From: Agrypnia vestita
Lineage: Eukaryota > Arthropoda > Insecta > Trichoptera > Phryganeidae
Direction of reading: 5' to 3'
NCBI GenBank assembly: GCA_016648135.1
Contig: JADDOH010004215.1
Span: forward strand, 210,935 to 274,934
DNA length: 64,000 bases
The position numbers and the translations under genes are program-made. The notes under the pieces are model-generated. The model was not told where the DNA came from and ran no database searches. It was given only the letters and a program-made list of their open reading frames with translations. Shown piece by piece: positions 44,001 to 53,499 of this stretch (position 1 is the stretch's first letter; the number at the start of each line of letters is the position of its first letter).

Positions 44001-46812
44001 GGTGCTGAAAACTGAGTTCATGTGAATATCTCTGTCAATTTACTAAATACAGAGGTCATATTTTTAGCATTCCTCTGTAATGTATTGGTTAAAATAATAA
44101 CAATCTGTAAATATTTACGAGATGCAACAAAAAAAATTGTTTTCTCGAAGAAACTGACATTCTGTGCTATTCTGAAAATAGCAATATTCGAATATCAGAT
44201 CTTTATCCCAAAACTTATTAGACGAAAACAAGAATAAAAAATAAACGAGACTTAGGTATACATCGGTGGTGTATGGGGGAGAGGGAGAAAGAAGTACATG
44301 ACGGTTATCCGTCAAACGTCAAATATAAAGAGCCCAACAATATTTCTCTTTTCTATGGTCCAACATAACAATGACAATTTCGGAGAAGAAATTAATAAGT
44401 GCATATGAAACAATATTTTTTCTATAAGCTTTAAATACGGCATTAGTACTTATTTCAAGTAATTTTAGTTGAAAAATGAGAATTGTGAGGTTACGTTTGC
44501 GACGGAGGGCTGCTGTCAGACCAGAACGGATAAATTGGACATCGCAAATAAAGGTTTTTACTTTGAGAGAGATACGTGAAAATATACAAATCTTCTTATT
44601 TAAATACGACAAACACCGAATACCGACGTATACCTACGTCTCGTTTATTTTTTATTTTAATTTTCGTCTATTAAGTGTTGGGACAAAGATCTGACATCTC
44701 AATATTGCTATTTTCAGAGTAGCACAGATTAATTTATCAATACATGTATGTTTTGGGGTGGAGAGAACAGTGCGCATTGCAGAATGCGGTCTGCAGTGCT
44801 TAATGTGCAGGGCTCCGGGCAATAGATATATTTCTAAATAAATATATGTCTTTTAATTCTGTCTCAAATAAATACGCATCGGAGAATGTTGCATCTCAGT
44901 CATGACAGAAGTGCTCACAACGGAAATGACATAGTTTAATATGTACCTTATTAAGTGCCTATAAAAAAAATATATTATTTATCACCTCCTTGTAAAAAAA
45001 TTACCCAATTTCAACCTAAATTGCAGTCTCTCAGGGTGGTATAACCCCTTATCAATATGTAGTATAAAAGGAAGTCCCCAGCGCTGTCTGTCCTTCTGTG
45101 TGTCTGTATGATCGCACTCAAGAACCACTGAACAGATTTGTGTGTGATTTTTATTGTTATGGTCTGAATTTTTTCAGAAAGATTATTGCTGAGCATTAAC
45201 GGTATTATTGAATCATATCGGGAAAAAATTTTACGCAAAAGTGCTATCATGGAAAACATTGCCTAATACTCTAGAGATACAAAAAAAATCATGGAGGAAA
45301 GAATTGTGTAAAATTGAATGATCTACAAAAGTCAGTGGTAGCGTATATCTATATTTTAAGGTTAACCTACACCAACAATTTTTGTCTATAAAATTTCATC
45401 AAAGATATGAGGCCTCAGGTACGATGCGAGCGTCATAGCGTCAATGCGCCAGAATAGTGAGGGGCGCCGGCCACGATATAACTAAGCTCACTACTCCGCC
45501 GTCAATATGCCCCTCACTACTCAGACGCATTAACGCTTTGCCGCTAGCCGCTCAATCGTACCCGAGGCCTTATGGTTAACTTTCCAGCAATTTTGACCAA
45601 ATTAAATATCTTATTAACTTTAAGCATTTACCGCAGATCAAATTTGTCTTTTATACCAAATCATTAAATCAAATATCTTAGAAGATAAGACGAGTTTATC
45701 ATATTAAAAATAAAACGAACCAGGCGAAGCCGGGCCGGGTCGCTAGTAAAATATAAAACTATAAAATATCATTTTATAACATAGACCCCTATCTATGACT
45801 CCATTATACTATTTAAAAGCATCCCCTATAGAACAAAATAGTTTCTCAAGGTCACTTATTGTGAATTTATTTGAAATAATATCTACATACAGATCTGTAT
45901 GCAATGATTTCTAATGCAGAGAATAGCCCTAAAATCTAGACACACTAATGTAAAGTGTGGTTACATCAACCAATCTTACCGCAATTAATATTTAAAAAAA
46001 AAAAGATTTTTCTTTTATATTAATTGCGGTAAGAGAATGCACGGTTCTGAAAGAAGGGAAGTATGAAACTCTATTGTTTCTGCAAACTTGGTGTGACAAT
46101 ATTGTGTGGGTGTGCATTTTAAAAATGTTTTTGATTAAAAAAAAACAATTGATATCAAGCAACCGCATCTTACATAGCTACAGAACTCGGAAATAACTTT
46201 TATGACCTTCAAATAATTTAAGGTCACCCCATTATTATGCTTTTTTGTTTCTTTAATTAATCATAAATACACATATTTTAAAAATTCTTATCATTTGTTG
46301 TGGCTGTTTTGAAACAGAGCAAAGTCTACAATGTTTAGTTTATACTTTGTAATATTCTGTTATTTATTATATTGTATTTAAAAATCGATTTAGACAGTTT
46401 GTTTCAAATACAATTTGATTATTATATTATTAAGTAGAATAGGACACTCCCTGTAAAAACTCAAACCCAAACTAAGTAAAAATAAAACTGTGGGAAACTT
46501 CTGAAACTAGCTTTGAAAAAATCTTTAAATGTTTAAAGATAGATAAATTATATGAACAATGGCATTTTACGTAATATAGGATAAGTTGTGTGCAAGCAAA
46601 GCTCTTAAAGGATAAATGTCTAATTGCAGGGATGGGCAAAATTAACACTATTAGTCTAATTATTTCTAGGAACAGTTTAATTCGTAAAATTTGAGATGTT
46701 CTTTGAAAATACCTTTTTCGCTGAGCTCTGCATCATACCATCCACAGAACAAATTCTTTTGATTCCATTGGCTCTCTCCATGACGGACCATAACAATCTT
46801 GTACTTGGCCAT
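38078..46812 (-). CDS. PGAM: Cofactor-dependent phosphoglycerate mutase (5 exons)
   Basis: It interconverts 3- and 2-phosphoglycerate in glycolysis and gluconeogenesis (cytosol). Minus-strand coding exons are 46713-46812, 43729-43961, 41738-41929, 40710-40782 and 38078-38244 (phases 1, 0, 0, 1), giving 254 aa, exactly the length of animal PGAM1. The RHGE motif carries the phosphohistidine His11; Arg62 lies in TSVLTRAQ, Glu89 in [11 protein letters not shown], and the second catalytic His187 in [35 protein letters not shown] and [14 protein letters not shown] match the insect Pglym78 type closely. All catalytic residues are present and no break is seen, so it is probably functional. Its introns are loaded with Helitrons, a pogo relic, a LINE tail and inverted-repeat elements. 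It is head-to-head with the gene at 48187. Confidence 0.97.
38350..39936. mobile_element. pogo/Tigger-like element in PGAM intron 4
   Basis: The left end CAGTCAAAGCTCTACAATAC pairs with the right end TTTTAAAGAGCTTTTACTG, flanked by TA (38348-38349, 39937-39938). Subterminal TAATTCGAAATTCG repeats near both ends (38388; 39872) resemble the TTCGAATTATCGGGG family at 18840-18985. No intact transposase frame was recognised in the 1.6 kb. Confidence 0.6.
40090..40709 (+). pseudogene. 3' portion of a non-LTR retrotransposon in PGAM intron 4
   Basis: The sequence runs through an AT-rich tail into GTTCAGCTGCTCATCTCGGC, then TCTCCCTAGTGAGATGAGCG, and ends in a (AAATA)n simple-repeat tail (40671-40700). 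This is typical of CR1/Jockey 3' ends. A 74-codon ORF (40113-40337) may be decayed ORF2, but it shows no RT motif. The tail lies directly beside PGAM exon 4. Confidence 0.45.
41174..41236. repeat. Short palindrome TCTAATAATTACATCTTAAT
   Basis: TCTAATAATTACATCTTAATGC and GCATTAAGATGTAATTATTAGA flank ATACTATAGAC. It is a perfect hairpin of about 22 bp per arm, in PGAM intron 3. Confidence 0.8.
41242..41655. mobile_element. MITE with terminal repeat TAAATTGGCGTGC
   Basis: The 13-bp terminal repeat TAAATTGGCGTGC is mirrored as GCACGCCAATTTA. The GC-rich interior (AGGGAGGGCGTCGCTGTCGC; ATGGCGGCCGC) is unlike the surrounding intron. No transposase is present. It lies 83 bp from PGAM exon 3. Confidence 0.5.
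42363..42680. mobile_element. Foldback MITE in PGAM intron 2
   Basis: The arms of about 140 bp pair from ATATTTTTAAATATCTCGAC / GTCGAGATATTTAAAAATAT inward through TTATGGTAATGTCACAAACT / AGTTTGTGACATTACCATAA, ACCAATCACAAGTGTTCCCT / AGGGAACCCTTGTGATTGGT and GGGCCAATAAGAAAGTCTTA / AAGACGTTCTTATTGGCCC. The loop is about 50 bp. No ORF. Confidence 0.8.
43211..43700 (+). mobile_element. Non-autonomous Helitron in PGAM intron 2
   Basis: The 5' end TCAATATATTATATATATAA follows an A. The 3' end has a GC-rich potential hairpin (GTGCGAAGCCGCGTGG), then AACAGCTAG followed by T: the Helitron pattern 5'-TC...CTAG-3' inserted between A and T without duplication. The internal repeats AGAAGGTTC and TCTGGAAGGAGAA recur. 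The 3' terminus lies 28 nt from the 5' splice site of PGAM exon 2 on the opposite strand. A truncated relative is at 29390-29778. Confidence 0.75.
44162..44727. mobile_element. Long inverted-repeat element in PGAM intron 1
   Basis: The arms of about 115 bp pair from CTGTGCTATTCTGAAAATAG / CTATTTTCAGAGTAGCACAG through GACGAAAACAAGAATAAAAA / TTTTTATTTTAATTTTCGTC to GAGACTTAGGTATACATCGG / CCGACGTATACCTACGTCTC. The centre (about 340 bp) has no recognised gene. Confidence 0.7.
45052..45746 (+). mobile_element. Non-autonomous Helitron in PGAM intron 1
   Basis: The 5' end A|TCAATATGTAGTATAAAAGG leads into the common insect Helitron start (GAAGTCCCCAGCG, CTGTCTGTCC...). The 3' end GGCGAAGCCGGGCCGGGTCG, then CTAG followed by T, includes a GC hairpin. 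Both ends are intact and the insertion is between A and T. A palindromic GC-rich insert (45411-45572: GAGGCCTCAGGTACGAT ... ATCGTACCCGAGGCCT) is nested inside. Confidence 0.8.
45974..46034. repeat. Short palindrome TCTTACCGCAATTAATAT
   Basis: TCTTACCGCAATTAATAT and ATATTAATTGCGGTAAGA flank an A/T-rich loop. The arms are about 18-20 bp. It lies in PGAM intron 1. Confidence 0.8.
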
Positions 46813-48186
46813 TTTATTTGATGAAAGTCAAAGTTTTAAAAATCCAACTGTGCCGGCTGAGAGGCGGAGGAAAATTCACGAAAAGCGATGTGACTTTGGT
46901 GACCTCTGGATTGGCAAGGTCGTGTACTATGTCACTTGTCACTTAATATATTTTATGCTGTTCACAAATTTTTGCGTTACCTACCTACATAATTTTTTAA
47001 AAATTAAGTTATTTGTTATTTATGTAAAAATATTAATATTAAAATTGTTATAGCATCACTTTATTAAATCAATCACGGAAAGTATTAAGAAAAATGTAAC
47101 CAAAAACTTATTTTTATCAAAAATATATTGAAGACAAAACATATTTTTGAAAGTATCACAAGACTACACAAGACACAAAGAATAAAATTAAAAAATTGGT
47201 GATTCAAGGTAGAGAGGAAGGATGCCACTTACATGGCAGGTCGCTTATACCACCAACCCAGACCCTTGGCAGATTTGATAAATGCTTCCACGATATGCCA
47301 GAAATGCAATATTTCGAATCGATAGAGCTAATCGAAATTTTACCTACAGAAAGACTTATGAACCAGATTTGAATGACGAAATATTATTTCATTGAGAAAT
47401 AGATTTTTTTTTTAAATTAGATTTTTTCAGAAATAATAAATATTTAATCTTAATCATTTATTTTTTCTTTGATATTTCGCCGTGGAAAGAGTATTTCGGA
47501 CCATACTTCGACGCCTATAATTTGCCCAGATCATAACTTTTATGGTCATTGGCATTCCCAAAGCATCAGCTAAATCAAAAATCTACTGATATTAGAAAAA
47601 TTACCAAAAATAATTTCTACTATCATCCGATTGCCGTGGAACCTGCTAATGCACACAATAAATTAATGTACTGTAGTTTTCGTAAGTACAAAATATTATT
47701 CTAATATCAATTATTTATTTCATTAATTACTGTTGAAAGGATATGCAATCATAAAAGAATGAGAGAATTTTAATTATACTATGATTTATTTTCTTAATTA
47801 ATATTCTTCAGAAGTTCTAAAACGCAAGTATTTGCTTTTTTTATTTTCTGAGTCCATCATACTATGATAAACAATATAATTGAGAGTATGGAATTATTTT
47901 ATTATCTTATCTATGTATGGAATTGGGACATGATTGGGACCACAATGTGGAAATTGGTGGAAATCTCGAAAATCTCCTACGTCAGAAACGAAGGACTACA
48001 ATAATTATGTGGACCTCTTTTCTATGGTGTGGACATAAACGCGTACACGTCATACTTCTAGTACCTCGTCGATCAATGTCAAATTCACCCAAACAAAGAG
48101 AAAATTTGAATTTTGTCTAGACCGCTCTGTTAACGTTTTTTTTCATGAAGATCGTTCTTCGCTGTATAAATAAACAAATTAAAAGT
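46813..48186. promoter_or_regulatory. Head-to-head intergenic region between PGAM and the 48-kb gene
   Basis: About 1.37 kb separates the two ATGs. The promoters are probably at each edge. Next to PGAM, GAGGCGGAGGAAAATTCACG and GGTGACCTCTGGATTGGCAA stand out as GC-richer. Next to the other gene, CATAAACGCGTACACGTCAT and GACCGCTCTGTTAACG do so. No TATA/initiator pair was recognised. The ORF at 47917-48120 is probably chance. Confidence 0.4.
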
Positions 48187-51100
48187 ATGAAGTCCGACAG
48201 CAAAATTCTGTCGTTTCGGCCGTCTCGCGAATGTGAAAATTCCGTGTCTAGTAAAAGAAAGATATGTCAGAATCTCGAAGAAAAATTTCGCGACGAACCG
48301 TCTGGGAGTCCTTTGAAAGAAAAATCGAAACTATCTGGATGTAATCCCGGCGTCCTGACACGAATGAATTTGTCCAATTCCAGGAAAGCTTTCCGATCCG
48401 GGGCAGAAAAGATTACGAAGACCTTCAGACGTGTCCGTACAACATTCGGAACTCTTTCACAGGTAATTGTGGGAGGCTTTTTCGTGGGAGGATTTTTCCG
48501 AAGTGTTTGTCTTATGAATGAAAATTAATCACTAATTGGAAATTTTCTTATTTTTCTATCATTTTAAATTCGTATTTGTAATTTGGTTATCGATATTAGA
48601 ATATTTACCTACATACCTAATATATAAGCAATGGAACGTTCAAGTGTATCTAAAAATCTTAGGTGTTTGTTAATTTTTATTTTATATATTAAGTTTCTCT
48701 GCAGAAACCGCGAAATAACCACGGTCATCTATCAAACATTTTTTACCTAAATCACCCTGTGACTGCTATATTTAAATTGGTTTTTTCTTGCGCTATAATA
48801 CATAATATTTCGACTGCATGTTAAGGCTGTGAGAACAGCGCCATGTAGCATAATACAATGGTAGTGTTAGTGATGGATATTGTTACACAGAGTTATGCAT
48901 TTTTTGCTTTTTACACCATATCATTATTTGCGCCACCTGATAGCGTTAGTGATGGACTTTGTTACATAGAGAACTGTGTATTTTTTGCTTTTTATACCTT
49001 GTTATTTTCATATATCTCATAATTATTTTCGCCATCTGGTAGCGTTAGTGATGGACATTGTGACATAGTGATGGACATAGAGAATTGTGGATTTTAGTTT
49101 GTGCACAATATTATAAACATGAAAATATTTCATCTTAAGTACACTTTGCATTAATAATAATCATGGATTATTCATATTTTCGGAAAAATTTTACCGGACG
49201 GAGGCTTTACACAATGATATTTTAGTCCTTTGTTTAAAATTGAAATTTGTGGATATGATTTTTTGAAAAGGTGAACTTTTAGTCTTTTTTTTAAATAATT
49301 CTATTCATTCAATTTCTAATTCACATTTCTATATTATGGTTTGAGTGATTTGTGAATATGTATATTTTTCATGCTTTCGGGCTTGCCACTGCAAATACCC
49401 ATTCACCAAACTGTTTTCTGGTAGTGATCGCTTCTACAAGCCTTACTGCAGCTGAAGCAAAGGCTGACCTTGTGTGTACGGCTTCTACTATCCGAGTTGT
49501 CTGGGATGTAGAGCTCCTGAAGTTAGAAGGGTGCCATGTAAAACATCCATTACGTTCAATTTGAAGAAGAACTTTCACCTTCCTGCATATCATTTGTATC
49601 ATTCCATCTCATTGATATCATTTTCATAATTTGCTTTTTCTAATTTCTTGTTAATTTTAATGCAAAAGTTGTAATCAAGTTATTTTGAAAATGTCTGCAG
49701 CATCTACAGATTGGATCCCGCAGACGTCAGCGTCTAACAGAAGCAGGCAGCACCCCGTGCCACACTCCGGCTACGCCTCAGGCCAGGTGCCGCAAGGTAA
49801 AAACTTGAAGGTCTTTCAAATTACAGATTTGTCAATATTATGCATAATCTCGGAGGCAAAACCCTCAGAGATCGGAGTCGCAATACTGAGAATATGCCAA
49901 GTCAAGGACGTTGTAAGAGATGGGAACTACAGTGGAGAAAGTTCTGGAATGATCATGTTAGCAGAATAGAGCTAACAGAACCGCAAAAGTAGTAAAAGAC
50001 TAAGCACCCCAGAAAAACAGACCTGCAGGACGACCACCTAAAAGATGGAGGGACGGGAAGGGCAGTCCAACTCCCAAGAGGACAATATAGCAGCCCCAAC
50101 AGGTCACCAGGATAAACAAAGTTGAAGAAGAAGATTTGCCAATATTATGCATAATCAAGTTAACTAATGATATATCCAATGCTGTCTTCCATCGCCGAAT
50201 ATACGTCACGTCAAATCGGCAGAGCAAATGGATCAACCAATCGTCTGCGCGATGTGTTTGATAAGCATACATTATATGGATAGAAATGTAGCAGCATTCC
50301 ACCGCGAAATATCAGTGTTGTTTGGCGCTGGCCTTATAGATATGATTCTGCTATTGACTGTTTTAAAAACAACACATTTTTTACTACAGTAAATGTGCAA
50401 AAATTCAGACAACTTAAGAATCGTAATATTCTAAAATAGCACATTTTTAAAGAGATAAGAATTCAGCAGCATTTTCATTGACTAATAAATCTTTGAAAGT
50501 GTCTTAACATTCCCTATAGGAACGGGAAGAACTATGAAAAAAAAAATATATGTGAAGTTATTTAGACAGGAGTGAAATAATGATTAAAACTCAAAACTAG
50601 AACTTGTTGAATATGCAAGAAATAAATTTGTCAATTTTCGTATGTCAAGTATAGGTCTTCTCATATAAGCTTGCAATTGATTTAGTGTCGGTACAGTATG
50701 TAATACGCGCATTGTTTCATTGGGTTGTGTTGTACGAGAGGGGCGTATCCGTAAACTTAACACAACGAAACAATGCGCGTATTACGCACTGTACCCACAC
50801 TAATGCAATTGCAAGCTTATATGAAAAGACCAGTGGTGTGCAGCGCATACAAGCAAAAAAGCTGTGCATTAGTCACTGGGAAACAAATATTAATTAAATA
50901 ATCCTTATCTTAAGAAAAAGTTGATTTAAAATTTTAGCTGCAATTCGTCCTACGAGGAGTTTAGTTTCATTTCTGACGTGTCTGGGTTTTTTCTTTAGTT
51001 TTATTTATCTACCTCTTGTGTGAAGTCCATATCCCGACTTGCATTATCCCATCCCATTATGTCCATTGAGGGTAAAAATTTTGATGATAATATTAATTAA

Positions 51101-53468
51101 TAAAAAGTTGGGGGAATGCATGTAGTGGAAAGCACCATATAGCGAAAATGCGAGACCACGAAATGCATTTGAAATTAGTATTCCAGTAACATCTAAATAT
51201 AATAATTTTGTGGGGATTCACGGCTAAATAATGAAATTACACAGCTGGAGAAAGATTCGAACCTTGGACACGCGGACGGCAACTAAACAACATACCCACC
51301 ACCGCTTCTCCCTAGCCCCTCAAAAATGTACTAAACTACACACTTTTCTAAGACGCGAACCATTAATTTATGCTTCCTCCGTAATTTTTCACTGGGGCTA
51401 GTAAATAATGTATTGTCAATCATCTTGAATCGAGTACCTATCATAAAGACGCTCAATTCAAAAGCTGACGAATGAGTGGTTATTGAATTGAAAATTAGAA
51501 CTGTTTATTGATTTGTTACATCATATGTCTGCGATACTGCGGTGACAAATGTCTTTGAAACATTGTGAGATGTCGATTCGAAAACATTTATCTCTTATTT
51601 TAGCTATCACAAATCAACAGTTACGTTGGTACCACTTCAAAAACAAATATTAATAGTTAATAATAACTACATTAAAGTGTTATCAATTATATTTATCATC
51701 TCCCTAGATATCGTATACTGTATTAATATACATCTTTAACCAATATGTAAATATAAATTATCACAATCACGCAGGGGCGTGCATGGGAACATCGCAGCAT
51801 GACTTTTATGTAACCAATTATTTGAAAAAAAAATCTGAATACAACATATATTTCGTAATATTTCTATCACAATTGTGATCATAGCATTCGTATTTTGATA
51901 TATCATAAAATATAACTATAGTATAAATATTTAATTTCTATTTTTTTTTCCAAAATATACGTTTACAAAAATGCTTCAATGTTCCCACTGCACGTGCCTG
52001 CAATCACGCCACAGAAGTAACTTCTACCGCGTGTACGTGGTCCTACAATTTTTAATTTAACATTTTATTTTAGGTATTGGGTCGTACCCCCACCAAATTG
52101 TACAGTCCATTCGGCATTGAGACGCCACGCTATGTCACTGACAGCAATGACAGCCATATCAATCCGGACACACCAGAACATCTGTGAGTATGAACTGTAG
52201 AACATTATTTTTTTTCTAAGTGGATGCAGTATTTATTTTGCTCATACCCTAAACATTTAATATTATTGTATGTTAGATTTATTGTACTATCAAAGTGACT
52301 TTGTTTTAAACAGTTTTAAAATGTGGTTTGTCATAATTGTCTTTTGTTTGGTCATTACTAATTAATTTGGAATAAAATCCAAAACAATGAATTATACTGC
52401 ACAACCTAATAGTAATGACGAAGAATTTATTTCTTCAGAAAAATCAAATGTGCTATCAGTTTAAACTATACAGATTCACACTTTGGCTGCAGGATGACAA
52501 AATTCACGCTGAAAATATGTAAACGAGAAATACTTGAAGTAGATTTCATCACTAAGGGCAAAAACACCCACCTTTACTCTTATCACTCTGGATGATTTAT
52601 TTTCCTTTTTGTCAAGTTTTAAATATCAAAAACTTATTCTAAATTCTTGATTTCATCTATTTAATCAAGGCACTGCGTATTATATCATAAATACGTTGCG
52701 TCTTGATTAAATAAATGAAATCAGGAATATCAACCAAGATTTTGACTTTTGTTTTTATTTTAAAATAATAATATCTTTTCTTTTATATTATTGAAAAAAA
52801 GTTATCCACTATGTACAAAGAGTTAAAAAAAACATGAAAAAAGAAATTTTTTAAAAATGTGTTTTTAAAACATAAGTTTTAAGTAAACTCACTGACAGAT
52901 TTTGCAATAATTTTAATGAATTAAAGATAATCGTTTACTTTATAATATTATTTATAAAAAAAGACACGTCACAAGTCCATACAGCCGCATAAGATCCACA
53001 AAGTGAAGCAATTTTCTTCAATTTTAAATCATCATATGTTTGGTAATTTGTTAAATTATCAAATAATTTAGTTTATGTCATTTAAATAAGATATCCATAC
53101 TTAAAATATATGAAACCTGATGAATAAATTTTAATGATATCTTTCCATACAAAAATGCAAGAGAAGTTTTGAGAAAAAATGGTAAATTTTGCTCATATTT
53201 CCAGATGATCGCCATAACTAAAACTTGCTTTTTTGTGCTTTCTTTAACACCAAAGATTTTTTTTAACATTTTCTCTTATTTTACTTTTTTTATACTGCCT
53301 TATGTCTTCTTGTACCATACCATATTTATTTGAGTAACCTGTTTTCAATCATCCATATTCGTCAATGACATGGTTGGACATTGCAGGGCTTCACCACGCA
53401 AGAAGCACAGGTTCGCTGCACACCCATGGCACTTCATCAGCAGCCGTCCACGCTCCCTCTTCCGTTGA
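48187..53468 (+). CDS. Unidentified basic, Ser/Thr-Pro-rich protein (4 exons)
   Basis: Coding exons are 48187-48462 (an in-frame ATG at 48145 would add 14 codons), 49701-49796, 52074-52183 and 53387-53468. Phases 0, 0, 2 agree throughout, giving 187 aa (201 from the upstream ATG). The ATG at 48187 has the better context. Features in order: Ser/Lys-rich N-terminus; KITKTFRRVRTTFGTLSQ (residues about 75-92); RRRQRLTEAGSTPCHTPATP; VLGRTPTKLYSPFGIETPR; DTPEHLASPRKKHR; C-terminal SSRPRSLFR. At least seven S/T-P sites look like proline-directed (Cdk-type) phosphorylation targets in a basic, probably disordered chain. The 'R...(T/F)G.(L/V)SQ' motif faintly recalls the mitotic regulator PIMREG/FAM64A, but this is weak. 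Conserved-looking motifs and perfect splice phasing argue for a real gene. Intron 2 holds a LINE relic, a hairpin MITE and a hAT MITE. Confidence 0.75.
48840..49095. repeat. Imperfect tandem repeat, period about 105-115 bp
   Basis: GTTAGTGATGGA(T/C) recurs at about 48866, 48945 and 49041, each followed by TTGTTACA or TTGTGACA, then AGAG, TTTTTTGCTTTTTA and GCGCCA or GCCATCTGGTAGC. It is in intron 1 of the gene at 48187. Confidence 0.7.
49890..50115 (+). pseudogene. Non-LTR reverse transcriptase C-terminal fragment
   Basis: RWELQWRKFWNDHVSRIEL, then after a stop RNRPAGRPPKRWRDGKG, match the '..W..H..RM', 'RGRP.GRP.KRW.D' end of insect LINE ORF2 proteins. It is broken by stops. It lies in intron 2 of the gene at 48187. 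Confidence 0.6.
50654..50831. mobile_element. Hairpin MITE, second subfamily
   Basis: The arms of about 75 bp: GGTCTTCTCATATAAGCTTG pairs with CAAGCTTATATGAAAAGACC, GTAATACGCGCATTGTTTCA with CGAAACAATGCGCGTATTAC. The loop is around GAGGGGCGTATCC. The outer arms differ from those of the GTATACCTCTTTC family, but the inner core (ACACAACGAAACAATG) is the same. Confidence 0.8.
51225..51320 (-). mobile_element. tRNA-derived SINE-like fragment
   Basis: The minus strand has a box-B-like AGGTTCGAATC preceded by CCGCGTGTCCA. Loose tRNA-like composition is followed by AT-rich body sequence. This is weak evidence. Confidence 0.35.
51772..52000. mobile_element. hAT MITE with perfect 8-bp target duplication
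   Basis: The left end CAGGGGCGTGCATGGGAACA pairs with the right end TGTTCCCACTGCACGTGCCTG (imperfect) and is flanked by CAATCACG on both sides (51764-51771, 52001-52008). An 8-bp duplication and C/TAGGGG ends are hAT hallmarks. At 229 bp it is non-autonomous. It inserted 73 bp upstream of the third coding exon of the gene at 48187. Confidence 0.85.
52648..52724. repeat. Palindrome around ATTTAATCAAG / CTTGATTAAAT
   Basis: TTGATTTCATCTATTTAATC, then AAGGCACTGCGTAT, is mirrored by ATACGTTGCGTCTTGATTAA, then ATAAATGAAATCA. The arms are about 35 bp with a few mismatches. It is in intron 3 of the gene at 48187. Confidence 0.7.
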
Positions 53469-53499
53469 AGTGCCTGTTCGGTCATTACTTATCTTCAAA

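Noticed and set aside
43669..44008. Long ORFs overlapping PGAM exon 2 on both strands
   Set aside because: The minus-strand ORF is exon 2 read through into its introns, and the plus-strand ORF is its antisense shadow.
49352..49602. Overlapping ORFs on both strands (70 and 77 codons) with moderate GC
   Set aside because: They sit in intron 1 of the 48-kb gene, have no splice sites in phase with its exons and no recognisable domain; possibly a retroelement remnant, but not supported.
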